A stretch of DNA of 64,000 nucleotides from Pictodentalium vernedei (GCA_031216915.1 CM062296.1:666394753-666458752); one strand, 5' to 3'. Positions 11,790-23,147 are shown, counted from the first letter of the stretch. A program made the numbers and translations. Notes: generated by a model not told the origin, from the sequence alone.

Positions 11790-12650
11790 GTCGCTACATC
11801 AGCATCATATGTTCTTCATTTAATTTATGAACCAAACTATTCGATAACTAATCACGCCAATCATTTTATATTTTAAAATAAGGGTGTCTGACATCAACTC
11901 GAACAGATTAGGTGAAAATTCGTGTGAAATCACCCATTTAAAATTCTGTTAATACTTCTTGGTGCGAACAGAAGGTCTTTAAATCATCCAATACAGGCCA
12001 AACTTTGTAGATTCCTATTGGGTCTATTTTTTACGCTTTCAAATACTAAATAAAAGTGTTCAAGGCAGACAGTTAATTTTTTGCATATGAAGTAGCTTCA
12101 ACATAACTATGACGACGGAGTAATTCCTAAAAGCATCTTCGATTGAGTTGGAAATACAGAAAATGAATTAGCCCCCACCAATGCTCATATATTATTCAGA
12201 TAAGTGAATGCTGTACGTAATCAAGTGAAAATCGATCATGAAAGTAAATTTAAACGAGAAAACGTTGACGAGAAAGTTAATGGTAAGCACAAATTATGAA
12301 TATCTTGGGAATTTAAAGACAAATACACAATTGACTCCCACTTGAATGAAATAAAAAAATGTAAGGTTCGTTGCTTGTTCACTGAATTGAGAATTAGTAA
12401 CCACAATCTTGAAATTGAGAAAGGGAGGCACAAACACCCCCAAATCCATAAAAACACGCGAATAAGTGAAAAATGTGGCACAAACGCTATGGAATCTGGG
12501 GAGCATTTTATAATCCTAAGGCCCCACAACGTGGTGTGGGTGTATTTCGTCCCTTGAGTCAAAGAAGAGTTTGCAGTGCTAAAGCCTTGCAAAGCCTTGT
12601 TGCACTCAGGGGAGAGATTTATCAATTTTATTAACTTGGGTAAAATATCA

Positions 12651-13132
12651 GACATAAACTATTCAGTTTTTATTTATTAAGTTTGCATTGGTTATAAAAT
12701 GCGAACATGCGGCAGTCAAAAGGACCAGGCGGGAGGGCTCGAGGAACCGATGTTTAACTGTTTTAGGCCTAATTGCCATGCATAATAACTACCGTAATGT
12801 TTGCAGCATCATCTGTAACATGGTCAGGTAACGTTATTGAAGAGAGAATAAGCACTCCTGATAAATAGTCGTGTTACCTGTTTTTCCGCAAATATATTGT
12901 CAAACTTTCTATATTTTTGTTTTATTTATGTATATGATTTGGCATCAGCCTCGTGTGGGTGTTATTGTTTGTAAATTATCTTGTCTTTTCTTAACCAAAA
13001 TAAAAATATTCTATCGCGTGTATAAAGATGGTTATTCAGTCTGTTTTCTTTCCCGTGGAAATCGTAACTCGTGCATGAGCTTTCGTCAGAAGGAGCTGGG
13101 CGCAATCATTCCTGTGTGGTGTTATATAGTGT
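12651..13132. other. No gene recognised
   Basis: AT-rich. A 148-codon open frame starts at 12871 but runs into the transposon at 13141 and has no family resemblance, so I treat it as chance. Confidence 0.4.
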
Positions 13133-13532
13133 GGTTTGAACAGAGGCGGCGGAACCAGGGGGCACAGGGGACACGTGCTCCCCCCCCCCTCCACCTCCCA
13201 CCTTTTTTCCACAGACAGGTTGCGCAGTTACACAATGATTTAAAATTGATTCAGGCAAACGGGCCAATATACAGGCATTCCTGTAATATACTATTAAAAA
13301 AAGTAGGGGATATTTGATAGAAGTGAGACATATGAAGAAATATATTTATATTTTCATCAAAAAGACAGTTGAGGCATTGCATTGTAGCATCTGGTGAATG
13401 ATTTCAGCGATAGTTGGGTGTCTGACAAGCACACATTCCACGCACTGAGCTGTAGAAGACATGGACGGTCAGTCAGAGAATTTACCACATTCAGTCCAAG
13501 ACCTCAATACCTTGTAAATCCTCCTCGGTTCG

Positions 13533-15036
13533 CGAGACAAGCGCGGATCCGACGTGGCATACACCTCACCAAACATCCAATATCAGCTTGACTGATGTCA
13601 TTCCCTTCTTCCTGCAATGCAGCAGCGAGTTCTTCGACATTGGTAGGGGGTTGTTGGCCTGCCAAGCATATCCTAGACGTGCTCGATTGGTGAAAGGTCT
13701 GGACTTATTGCTGGCCAAGGCAGTGAAGTGATGTTCTGCTCCTGGAGGAACTCTGTAGCGACACGGACCCTCTGTGCTCTTGCATTGTCATCGTGGAAAA
13801 TGAATCGACGGTCGTGACTTCGCGCAAATGGCACCACATGAGCTGCTAACATGTTGTTATGGTAATACTGCCCTGTGGCACGCGTTTGGATGACATGTAA
13901 TGCTGTTCAGCCTGTCATGGTTATGCCTCCCCACCCCATAATCGATCCACCACCAAAACGATCGTGTGCCTAACGGTTACGTCATGGTATCGTTCGTTCC
14001 GCCGCCGTCACAATCTGTTTCGCCTGTCGTGGAAGTCGAGAGTGAACCTCGATTCATCGGAAAACGTGAAGTTGCTCCACCGACGTTTGTCCCAGCGCTG
14101 TCGTGCTCCACACCAATTACGCCTTGCTGCGAAGTGACGCACAGTCAAACGTGGAATTATTCGAGGTCGTCGAGCGTACAAATTCCAGCTGTGTGGGCCA
14201 TTTCGGATAGTCTGACATCTGACTCGCGCGTCTGTCGCTCGGCGCAGCCGCGGTGCAATTTCTGAGGCACTTTGGTGGCGGTTACGAGACAAGCGCGGAT
14301 CCGAAGTGGCATACACCTCACCAAACATCCAATATCAGCTTGACTGATGTCATTCCCTTCTTCCTGCAGTGCAGCAGTGAGTTCTTGGACATTGGTAGGG
14401 GGTTGTTGGCCTGCCAAGCATATCCTAGACGTGCTCGATTGGTGAAAGGTCTGGACTTATTGCTGGCCAAGGCAGTGAAGTGATGTCCTGCTCCTGGAGG
14501 AACTCTGTAGCGACACGGACCCTCTGTGCTCTTGCATTGTCATCTTGGAAAATGAATCGACGGTCGTGACTTCGCGCAAATGGCACCACATGAGCTGCTA
14601 ACATGTTGTCATGGTAATACTTCCCTGTGTCACGACTTTGGATGACATGTAATGCTGTTCAGCCTGTCATGGTTATGCCTCCCCACCCCATAATCGATCC
14701 ACTACCAAAACGATCGTGTGCCTAACGGTTACGTCATGGTATCGTTCGTTCCGCCGCCGTCACAGTCTGTTTCGCCTGTCGCGGAAGTCGAGAGTGAACC
14801 TCGATTCATCGGAAAACGTGAAGTTGCTCCACCGACGTTTGTCACAGCGCTGTCGTGCTCCACACCAATTACGCCTTGCTGCGAAGTGACGCACAGTCAA
14901 ACGTGGAATTATTCGAGGTCGTCGAGCGTACAAATTCCATCTGTGTGGGCCATTTCGGATAGTCTGACCTCTGACTCGCACGTCTGTCGCTCGGCGCAGC
15001 CGCGGTGCAATTTCTGAGGCACTTTGGTGGCGGTTA
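13533..15036. repeat. 752-bp direct tandem duplication inside the Tc1-like element
   Basis: Unit 1 (13533-14284) and unit 2 (14285-15036) begin CGAGACAAGCGCGGATCCGA/CGAGACAAGCGCGGATCCGA(A) and are nearly identical, differing at scattered single bases. Each contains the catalytic half of the transposase. The junctions lie at 'ggcggttac', where unit 2 returns to the undisturbed element sequence. The scattered differences mean the duplication is not an exact assembly copy. Confidence 0.9.
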
Positions 15037-15468
15037 CGTAATGCAGTGGTTCGGATGAAACGACCCTGGTTAGCAGTTGTCGCCCCTGGCCTACGTCTGT
15101 CATCAACATTGCCTGTCTGACGGTAGCGTGACAACAACCTGCTAATCACCGATTGAGTAACTTTGAGAACTTGAGCCACTTCAGTCTGTCTGTTGCCAGT
15201 GTCAGTCTTCGCAAACCTCAAAAGTTACGTTTTGACCAGAAACTATTGATGAACGAGTTTATACCAAGAAAAGAACGATGAAAATTTCAAAACGTACCCC
15301 ACAGGCATTAACGCGGCGCTCGTGCGAAAAACCTGCACGAAGTTTTCGCGGGTCAGTGACATTCATGATCCACACTAAACTTGGTAACATATTGATGTGT
15401 CCAATCACGCCTATCCAATACCATTTTCCGAAAATATCAACATCAGTTTGGATATCCCCTACTTTTTT

Positions 15469-15721
15469 TTCAACCCTTTACCTAACGTAACGGCCAAAAC
15501 CGGTCAGCGCTATTCTCCAAAATCGCCAATTAATTTTCATTATTCTTTTCATTTTTTGTCTCAAAAACATAGGTTATGATCCCTCGTTGGAACGAGCTCG
15601 TCGAGCTCGTTCCGACGAGGGGTCATAACCTATGTTTTTGAGACAAAAAATGAAAAAAATTAGTTATTCAAGAATTATTTTTGCAAGTGTCGTCTGCTTT
15701 TCAGGTTAGGTAAAGGGTTAA
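15469..15721 (+). mobile_element. MITE-A, full-length, inside a Tc1 terminal repeat
   Basis: Ends CAACCCTTTACC and GGTAAAGGGTTAA; the right TTAA is intact and the left is changed to TTCA. Removing it restores the Tc1-like terminal repeat CTTTTTTTTAATAGTA. The hairpin arms are CGTTGG and CCGACG. This fixes the order: family F, then Tc1-like, then MITE-A. Confidence 0.9.
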
Positions 15722-15993
15722 TAGTATATATTATTTGCAAATCCAAGCAATATTTGGCCAGGGAATCCCTCCTTCGGTCGCTTCGGACTGTTTCTTTATG
15801 ATTGATTGAAGCAGAAGAAATGGACAGGTCAGTGACCATGACGCGGCATTCTCATCATAATAAGACACTACAGTATGTCACTACATTTACTGAAAACCGA
15901 TTTTAACTTTTTTCCCACTTGGCCGAACTATGGTAGCCTTGAAAAGTTGTGCCCCTCCACTTTTATCGAGCTCCCGCTGTATCTGGGTTTGAA

Positions 15994-16582
15994 AAAAAAA
16001 CGTATTTTTAATTATTCGTTAAAAACTGCTTGTAATGTCGCATGGAACTGGAATTTAATTAACCTACTGTTACGACTTTCGGAAGCGGGAAAGCAGTGAA
16101 ATCTTCTTTTATCGAGTCTCCTGTACAGGACCCCTGATGATAAGAGAGGGGTTCAAGAGAAGACACTTGGTATGATTTTGAGAACATCACAAGGATTAAA
16201 AATTCCTAATCAGCGCGACTCGAATCGAATAATCAGGACGATGTCGAATCGTATCGAATTTCGACGCTTCGTGGGGCCCAAAGCTACAGTCCACTTGCGC
16301 TTTTCAAGCATTGGCTCAGTAACTTTTTTTGCGTTCATATTTCTTATTTAAGAATACAGCTGAGGACCGGTAATTTCGAGCGACTTCTTGCACACTTTTA
16401 AGCCTTGACCCGAGTGAACTAACTCAAATTCGATTTTGCGCAGAAGCTCCGATAAAGCGTTTCTGGTCAATTGTCGGCTGCCTGTCTTGATTATTTTTTT
16501 CATGTTCAATAAACTCACTCTACAGCCTCAGACTTGTGCAAGTTAATTAGTTATTCTCAGTCTTTTGGAAATCTATCAGTAT

Positions 16583-16650
<68 letters not shown>

Positions 16651-17035
16651 AATGGCCATTTGTGCCCAAGGCGTTTGTTTGTCTTGAGAAACATTGTGGT
16701 CTTCCCGATATTTTGATGACAGTTTTGAAATTTCACTGAAAATAATTTAGACCGACTTCAAACCACTTCGCATTACTTGTAAATAGCTGTATTCTAATTG
16801 ATACATTCATGCGCCCACTTGTATGTGTATAATTCCCCTTGACAAATCAATTATGAAGAAGTTTCTGTAACAGAATGATGTACTTCAAAAACCGGTCTCC
16901 ACAGGTGTCAAATGTATTTTTTCATGCCCCGGTTGTTCACTAAAAACTGTCGAACCTTATAATATGTTTGTTTTCTGTTAAGTTTTAAAGTTTCAAAGAC
17001 ATTTTAATTTTTCACATTTTGCGCTTGAGAAAGGA
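15994..17035. other. No gene; contains a (TTTA)n microsatellite
   Basis: AT-rich. A TTTA array of about 18 units spans 16577-16649. It resembles SINE tails elsewhere, but no SINE body follows. Nothing else is recognised. Confidence 0.5.
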
Positions 17036-17287
17036 TTAACTCCTTACCCAACGTAGCGGTCAAAACCGGCCAGCAATATTCACAAAAATCGCCAATTAAT
17101 TTTCATTATTTTTTTTCATTTTTGTCTCAAAAAACATAGGTTATGACTCCTCTTTGGAACGAGCTCGACAAGCTCGTTCCAAAGATGGGTCATAACCTAT
17201 GTTTTTGAGACGAAAAATGAAAAAATTAGTAATTCAAGAATTTTGTTTGCAAGTGTCGTTTTCTTTTCATATTAGGTAAAGGGTTAA
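17036..17287 (+). mobile_element. MITE-A, full-length
   Basis: TTAA at both ends. The hairpin arms read CTTTGG and CCAAAG, a third version of the variable stem pair, again self-complementary. Left flank CCCAACGTAGCGGTC, right flank TATTAGGTAAAGGG. Confidence 0.93.
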
Positions 17288-17562
17288 CGATAACTATTTT
17301 ACGTCATCTTCATCTTCCTTTGATGTCTATGTTTAAATCTGTCGTAACGCCGGGTTGCATATACAATTATGAAAACTTCATAGATACTCGTTTTTTTCTC
17401 TTTGGTTAACGCTCTCCATTGTAAATTTTAGGCAATTGAAAAACAAATTAAATACGGGTTTTTTTTCTCCCAACGTCTGTCTATTCTATTTCTTGGATAT
17501 TGTCGTACACATACATTAACGACTTTCTCTCATTTGTGCTTATGTAGTTATATCTGTCAACA

Positions 17563-17795
17563 ATAACCCTTTCTTAACCAGAATGGAAGACAACTGATTC
17601 CGGAATAAATTTCCTGAATAAATAAAAACATGTTCATATTCCGCCTCCAAAACATAGCTTATTACCCTCTCACTGGAATGAGCTCGTTCCACTGAAGGAT
17701 AATAAGTTATGAACTGGGTTGAAAAAATGGAATTTGTTTAAAATTTGTATGTCGACGCTTGTGAATAATACCCGTTATGTTAGGAAAAGAGTTAA
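17563..17795 (+). mobile_element. MITE-A relative, diverged
   Basis: Ends ATAACCCTTTC and GAAAAGAGTTAA, with the hairpin tip GGAATGAGCTCGTTCC. Flanks differ markedly from the main family, so this is an older copy or a sister subfamily. Confidence 0.7.
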
Positions 17796-17824
17796 TTACT
17801 TTCACATGTCGGTTGTAAATAGTA

Positions 17825-17910
17825 CCACCGTGCTTCCACTTGGGCAATGGGGATAAAGTGTCTAACTCAAGAACACAAAGCAGCAGGTGCGGGTCAGAAT
17901 CGAGAGTATT
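17825..17910 (-). mobile_element. SINE body fragment
   Basis: Holds 'accaccgtgcttccacttgggcaatggggataaagtgtc', the middle of the SINE body read on the opposite strand. Head and tail are missing. Confidence 0.5.
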
Positions 17911-18241
17911 ATCTTTATAAATTAAGAAGTCTTGTCATCAATATTTTTGTCCTTTTTGTTTTTCTTGGGCATAAAATTTACAACATTTCCATTGAGAAGT
18001 ATTTCGGCCCAACATGAAGGAAAGAGAACAACTGTAAATTAGATCTGCGTTGTGAAGGTATTAGTTTTGCCTTATGTAAATCTTTGCCCAATGTAACCCC
18101 TTCACTGGTAAAATTGGACGCGGAACCAGCGCCTGGGATGGAAGTTCTCAAAAGCGGGCAACATAGGTATAAACGAATGGCTAAACATGACTGCATACCT
18201 ATGTTGCGGTCATGATATAGCCCAAGACGCCGAAAATGACC

Positions 18242-18492
18242 TTAACTCTTTACCCAACGTAACGGTCAAAAACGGCCAGCGCTATTCTCAAAAATCGCCA
18301 AGTAATTTTCATTATATTTTCATTTTTAGTCTCAAACACATAGGTTATGACCCCCTCATTGGAACGAGCTCAACGAGCTCGTTCAAATGAGAGGTGATAA
18401 CCTATGTTTTTTTGACAAAAATGAAAAAAAATAGTTATTCAAGAATTTTGTTTTCAAGTGTCGTCTGCTTTTCATGTTAGGTAAAGGGCTAA
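18242..18492 (+). mobile_element. MITE-A, full-length
   Basis: Starts TTAACTCTTTACCC and ends GGTAAAGGGCTAA, so the right TTAA has one change. Hairpin arms CATTGG and CAAATG, tip GAACGAGCTCAACGAGCTCG. A short AAAC-rich run follows at 18493-18520. Confidence 0.9.
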
Positions 18493-18570
18493 ACAAAAAC
18501 AAACAAACAAACAAACAAATAAACATAATTTGGAGGCCATAAAAGTCCCGTGGCTCTTAAAATATACTTT

Positions 18571-18746
18571 TTTCACTTTTTGTCTCAAAAACGTAGCGCA
18601 GTAGCCTTCTTTGGGGCGAGCTCGTTGAGCGGTTCAACGAGGTGTCATAAGCTATGTTTTCGAAACAAACATTCAACATTTTAGTTGTCAAAAAAACTTT
18701 TTAAGAAATGTTGATTCGTTTGCTATTCCTGTTTGGTAAACAGTTA
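18571..18746 (+). mobile_element. MITE-A, degraded
   Basis: Recognisable hairpin part ('gtctcaaaaacgtag', 'gcgagctcgttgagc', 'tcataagctatgtttt') and a weak right flank ending 'tttggtaaacagtta'. The left end is lost. Confidence 0.65.
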
Positions 18747-19032
18747 TATACATTTCCTATATTACCTCTGTATATCTGCAAATAGGTAAGTGAAAAACGA
18801 TTATTTTCAAAGTAAAAGTAAAAGAGAGACACAATTTCATTGGTGTTTTTTACCTTTGTTGTCGATTGTGTTTTGATGAAAACTGTTGTCAGTCAACAAA
18901 AGCACGGACGTGAGAAAACTCAGTGGAATGGTGGTATTCAAGAGACGTCACTTGAACACCTAGTCCATTGTTCTATCAGGTATTTCAAGTTGGTCACCAA
19001 ACCCGAAAATACAGACGAATCGGGGTGTAAGT

Positions 19033-19332
19033 ACGGAAGCCCATTAGCGCACAGGTGAAAATATTTTAGGGAAATATTATTGCGTCATTCGCAATAATAT
19101 CTCGTTATAACGCAATAATATCTCGTTATATCGCAATAATTATCTCGTTATTACACAATAATATCTCGTTATAACGCAATAATAGCTCGTAATAACGCAG
19201 TACTATCTCGTTATAACGCAATAATATCTCACAATAACGCGATAATTATCACGTTATAACGCAGTATTATGTCGTAATAACGCAATAATATTTCCCTAAA
19301 ATATTTTCACCTGTGCGCTAATGGGCTTCCGT
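19033..19332. mobile_element. Palindromic element with internal 21-bp tandem repeats
   Basis: Inverted ends of about 50 bp (start ACGGAAGCCCATTAGCGC, end its complement) enclose about 10 repeats of a unit like AATAATATCTCGTTATAACGC, itself nearly self-complementary. The target duplication TGTAAGT lies at 19026-19032 and 19334-19340 (8 bp with one mismatch if the flanking base is counted). The length fits a hAT-like MITE. It has no coding potential and should fold completely. Confidence 0.85.
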
Positions 19333-19340
19333 ATGTAAGT

Positions 19341-20372
19341 TCATTTAACCATAATTATTGTTTACACCAACATACTTACATTTTCATCTTATATCTGTGT
19401 CTGTATATAAAGCTATTTAATGGCCGGGTTGCATGCAGTTCTTTTGAACACACATTACATAATTATATTTTCATCTTTCATTGGTGAGTATATATAAAGC
19501 TGTCGCAAGGGCTGGGTGTAGTTCCTTTGAAAACACCATAAAGATTCTCAACTTTCTCGTTTGCTTATGTTAACGCTCTTCGTTGTAAATGTAATATTAT
19601 GCAGAAACGGATCTTTTTAGAGATTTTAACAAAAGTCCGTATAATCTTTTTCTTAAATGCTGTTATACATAAACATTAACAAATTTCTGTCATTTGTCAC
19701 GTCGAGTAAATTTTAATGTTAATGTTTGTGAATTGGACTGGCCGGTTATGTTTGGTGAAAGCTTAATCCCTTACACATGCAGTTTGCAGAAGGAAAGAGT
19801 GAAAGAAGAAGTGACGGATCCATACTCTTGCTAAAAAGGATGGGGGAGCTTTCAGTCATCCCTGACTTATCTCGCATTGAAAATCGACTTTCGATGAAGC
19901 TCTCTCACCTGAAATTGTCGGTCCAATTTAGAAGCATGAAATTGTTGAGAAAATGCCTATGACATCAGAAAATTAAGCGAAGTTTCCTTTGGTTACTTTT
20001 AAAACACAAAACAACAGCCGGCTCTCAGAACTGTCTGTTATTTTAGTTTATGAAAAGTTACAAAAGGAAACTTGACTTTGTACGACAACCTAATTAGAAG
20101 CAACTAAGCAAATGTCCACTTTAGTGCTTTGTTTAGCGAATGTCTTTTTACAGTGATTTGCTAGTATTTGCCAGTATTTGTTCTTTACAGGAACAAAATG
20201 AGAAAATCTTACCTCCTAGATTTTATATTGGTGGAAAGGATAGTGTCTGTATTATATGTTACGGGGCGCACACTGTTGATATGATGAATAGAAAAAAGTT
20301 ACAATATAGAATATCAAAAGATGGTGAAAGCGCCGTTTTCTTATTTAAAAAACGGCCGTATTATGTGATTGG
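19341..20372. other. No gene recognised
   Basis: AT-rich. Two similar segments ('atataaagctatttaatggccgggttgcatgcagttc' near 19410 and 'atataaagctgtcgcaagggctgggtgtagttc' near 19495) suggest an old tandem duplication of about 85 bp. Open frames here are short and unlike any known family. Confidence 0.4.
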
Positions 20373-21060
20373 TCTGTCTGTCCGTCCGTCCGTCCGTCCG
20401 TCCGTCCGTCGTACCGTCCGCCCGTCCGTGGATTTATAGATCACGACCAAACTTTGCCTCAGTTATATATCAAAATGAAGGTTAAGTTCTAATTGGGGCT
20501 TGCTCTAATGATGTTTACAAGAGTTATGGGTCTTTTCGACTTAGAAATTGCGCATTTCCATCAACATTTTGGTTTCTGAGTGATAACTTACGTTTGGATT
20601 CATAGATCAGAACCAAAATTGATTTGTCCTTCGGCTATATCAAATTGGACGTTAAGTTCGAATCGGGCCTTGGTCCCATCATTTTTACAATAGTTATGGG
20701 CCTTTTCAATTTTGAAATTGCACATTTCCATCAACATTTTGGTTTTCGGGTGATAGCTTGAGTTTGGATATATAGATCAGGACCAAACTTGGACTGTGTC
20801 TCAATTAGATCACAATACAGGTTGAGTTCGAATTGGGGTTTGTTATGATGATTTTTAGAAGAGTTATGGGCTTGTCGACTTAGAAATTGCTCATTTCCAT
20901 TAACATTTTGGTTACCGGACGATAACTTTAGTTCTGTTTGTTTGACCTCAACCAAATTTGGCATGTGACTCAATTATACCAAATTACAGGTCAAGTTTCA
21001 ATTAGGGTTCAGTACAAGTTTTGCATTAGGCATGAACCTTTTCCGACTTGGAGATTTTTA
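20373..21060 (+). repeat. (GTCC)n followed by four ~180-bp tandem units
   Basis: A TGTCCGTCCG microsatellite (20377-20430) leads into four diverged units. Each contains 'tagatcacgaccaaactt', a 'aaggttaagttc...ggggcttg' block, 'agttatgggcct' and 'catttccatcaacattttgg', at about 180-bp spacing. I recall this arrangement in mollusc dispersed repeats. It is non-coding. Confidence 0.75.
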
Positions 21061-21821
21061 ACTTAGGGACTTTTTTGAGTAAAGCAATGTCTGTTCATCC
21101 GTATATCCACTTGGTAAAATCATAGCAGGTGCGATTTCCAGTCCACCTTCATCATGTACTTTTATGACTTTTGGCTCTGGTTCTAGTTTGTTATTCACTT
21201 TTGTCCCTGACTTTCGCTCCGGTTAATTTTATACTAATTTATACAAATAGCGGTTATTTGTTGGATGAAAACAGTGATTAAGTATAATAATTATAATTCG
21301 AAAGTATTATGCAGCGCCCGGCTTAGTTCTTGTTTTTAAATGGGTTTAAACAGAACATTATAGTCAAACGCTCAAACTGATTGGGGAAAATCGTTAAAAG
21401 CCAGCTTCTGTATTTTATACTTCTCTATTTTAGGAAAATGCCAGAAGTTTGTGAAATGATTCTCACATCTATGATACAATTTCGTTAACATTTCGAAATT
21501 TCAATTTTTATAGGAAATTCATATACCCTTGGTGTTAAATTTATATTGACAACTTTAGAAACGTAAGGGGAGCTAACTTCCATATAAATCTTTTCCAATG
21601 ATGAACATTATTAGTCACGCATCTTTATTACACGTCTGCTCTACGAAATCCACATCTACAGCAACACCAAACCATGCGGAAAATGAAAATCTGTTCCGAA
21701 CACAAGTGCGGAACGGAAATTGTTGACGGGACTATTTTTTATAAAGAAACGAAACTTCACTGAAATTTTCTAAAAATCGTGTACCGCAATTACAATTTGA
21801 ATCCCTAACGATAGCTAAAAA
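21061..21821. other. No gene recognised
   Basis: AT-rich DNA with no recognised gene or repeat beyond a trailing part of the preceding array. Confidence 0.4.
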
Positions 21822-21891
21822 TCGTCCCCTGAGTTCCAATGTGTTCTATGTGCCAGTAGGCACATAGAACATATCGGAACTCAGGGGACGA
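21822..21891. mobile_element. Hairpin family H, copy 1
   Basis: A 70-bp palindrome running from TCGTCCCCTGAGTTCC to GGAACTCAGGGGACGA, with only two internal mismatches and a five-base loop. The same hairpin occurs at 37751-37822 and 38033-38104, so it is a dispersed family and not an isolated structure. Confidence 0.8.
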
Positions 21892-22013
21892 AATAGCAAC
21901 ACGGGTTCCCCTCGCAAATTTGGCTGGCGATAAAAAGCTGATCTTTTTGTTGATAGTTGTCAAATGAATTGTTGAGTGTCTTTCTAATAATTGTTTTTTA
22001 TAGAGGTGAAGGC

Positions 22014-22145
22014 GTGTAATAAACACAGAACGATACGCGCGTGTGAATGGGTTAATCGATAATCGTTCTATCCTTCCGCGCTGGCACTCGTGACGTATCG
22101 ATTAACCCATTCACACACGCCTGTCATTCTGTGTATTTTTTACAC
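22014..22145. mobile_element. Family G foldback element, copy 2
   Basis: Starts GTGTAATAAACACAGAAC. The arm GTGTGAATGGGTTAATCGAT pairs perfectly with its complement at 22096-22115, and the element closes with 'tctgtgtattttttacac'. The outer sequence is shared with 8303-8430, but the stem differs. Confidence 0.7.
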
Positions 22146-23147
22146 CGAAACACCGACACAGAACCCGGATATACTAATATTATTATCAAGCATCTGCCGC
22201 TTAGGGAAGACAAGTCAGACAGGTAAAAAAGAGAAAAAAAATGAATCATCACACACCACTGATCGGAGTACATAGACAAGCCAGTCAGGGACGTGTTCAG
22301 AGAGTATTTGGTCGGAGAGGGAGGGGGTAATGCCCCCACTGAATTCCCAATTGTAAGCCATCCTCCGGCTGTGTTTTATCGCCATTTTGATAAAACCACT
22401 TGTACCACCCCCCCCCCCTCCCCACCCCACATCCCGGAGTGGGAATTTTTTCAGAGGTCAGTTCACCAATGAATTTCAAACTACTGGCGAATTCGAATAT
22501 ACCCCCCCCCCCCCCCCTCCCATCCCACTGTGTTCGAAATACATAACCTTTGGGTCCTTGAGTTGGAAATCGTCTCTTTGCAATCCACGTTGCCAAATAT
22601 ATAAAATTAAATATGTAAAAATATTTGCTAAGAAATTTTAATCTATCAAATAAGGTCTTATATAAGGGTTTATTATGTTAACTCTTGGGATCAACCAATC
22701 AGCGTGGATAAATAGTGGCGGCCTGTGAAGCTATATCAGGTCGATGATGACGTCATCGGTGACCCCATATAAAATCAGTATTAGGTGTGTGTCCACCATA
22801 TTGTTTTCAGCAATAAAATACAACCACCAAGGCTAAAAAATTACAATCTTACAGAAAACGTCCTGAATCGTCCGTTGTATGTGATTAAAGTTTCATTAAA
22901 CTCACTTGAACAAAAAGAAATGATCTGTTTATAATATGTGTCCCAAGTTGAAAAACTTATTTCGATCGATATTTATTTATTTCAAAAACTCCACTGTGGT
23001 TTGCTTTTTCGGATGGCCGGTGTGATCGCCCTTGACATTCGATTGTTGTGAGAATTCCTGATGCAAACCAGCCCAGCGAGAAAATAAATTACCGAACCGA
23101 TTAATTAAAGGGACACACTGGATTTTGTCCGCTGACATAATAAATAC
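22146..23147. other. No gene; poly-C tracts and a promoter-like cluster
   Basis: Contains poly-C runs at 22408-22418 and 22502-22516. The promoter-like cluster at 22696-22776 is listed separately. Open frames across the C-runs (glycine- or proline-rich) are artefacts of low complexity. Confidence 0.4.
22696..22776 (+). promoter_or_regulatory. Candidate Pol II promoter: CCAAT, CRE and TATA motifs
   Basis: An AACCAATCAG (CCAAT-box type) at 22693-22702, a perfect CRE palindrome TGACGTCA at 22748-22755 and a TATAAAA at 22769-22775 lie in the order and rough spacing of an animal core promoter. No coding sequence that it would drive is evident downstream. It could be a transposon or LTR promoter, or chance. 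Confidence 0.3.

Larger units (their letters stand above)
9120..12650 (+). pseudogene. Long LINE (non-LTR retrotransposon) remnant: endonuclease, RT, C-terminal knuckle
   Basis: Fragments of one polyprotein lie in order on the plus strand. At 9190-9440 is the end of an AP-endonuclease domain (FGRQLIDRCKS, ILNGRV, IIMSDRYVTD). At 9610-9840 is the linker (HPWFDITF). At 10460-10760 are RT motifs (YRVIAMSNSIGKSF, GFRKHRSA, FDDFRKIFDSVVRSILFEKL). At 11290-11450 are the catalytic-loop region (LLFTD, normally LFTDDL) and INTEQTKSVFF. At 12342-12500 is the C-terminal zinc-knuckle region (FTELRISNHNLEIEKGR, EKCGTNAMESGEHF). Many stops and frameshifts show it is dead. It is interrupted by a MITE-D, a SINE and a MITE-A. 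The clade is uncertain; the family copies itself by target-primed reverse transcription. Confidence 0.8.
13289..15728 (-). pseudogene. Tc1-like transposon with degraded, partly duplicated transposase
   Basis: Terminal repeats TACTATTAAAAAAAG and its complement end the element, which sits at a TA in family F. The minus strand encodes, from 15221, an N-terminal DNA-binding region (RFAKTDTGNRQTEVAQVLK, SQSV/TQSVISRLLSRYRQTG). Next come SNFTFSDESRFTLDF with the first catalytic Asp intact, a diverged GGGSIM region, a QQDN-like region and the C-terminal AALQEEGNDISQADIG. Stops and frameshifts break it. A 752-bp segment covering the catalytic half is repeated in tandem. A MITE-A has jumped into the TTAA inside its right terminal repeat. 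Confidence 0.85.
13141..15985 (+). mobile_element. Family F hAT-type MITE, interrupted by a Tc1-like element
   Basis: The left half (13141-13288) starts CAGAGGCGGCGGAA and the right half (15729-15985) ends ATCTG; together they rebuild the intact copy at 62584-63020. A perfect 8-bp target duplication, GGTTTGAA, lies at 13133-13140 and 15986-15993. Eight-base duplications with CAG-type ends are typical of hAT transposons. Between the halves sits a Tc1-like transposon. Family F itself has no open frame. Confidence 0.9.

Noticed and set aside
13966..15017. Two nearly identical 99-codon plus-strand frames
   Set aside because: They are antisense to the duplicated Tc1-like transposase and repeat only because of the 752-bp duplication.
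22297..22641. Overlapping open frames of 70-100 codons on both strands
   Set aside because: They exist because poly-C/poly-G runs lack stop codons; the peptides are glycine or proline runs with no domain.
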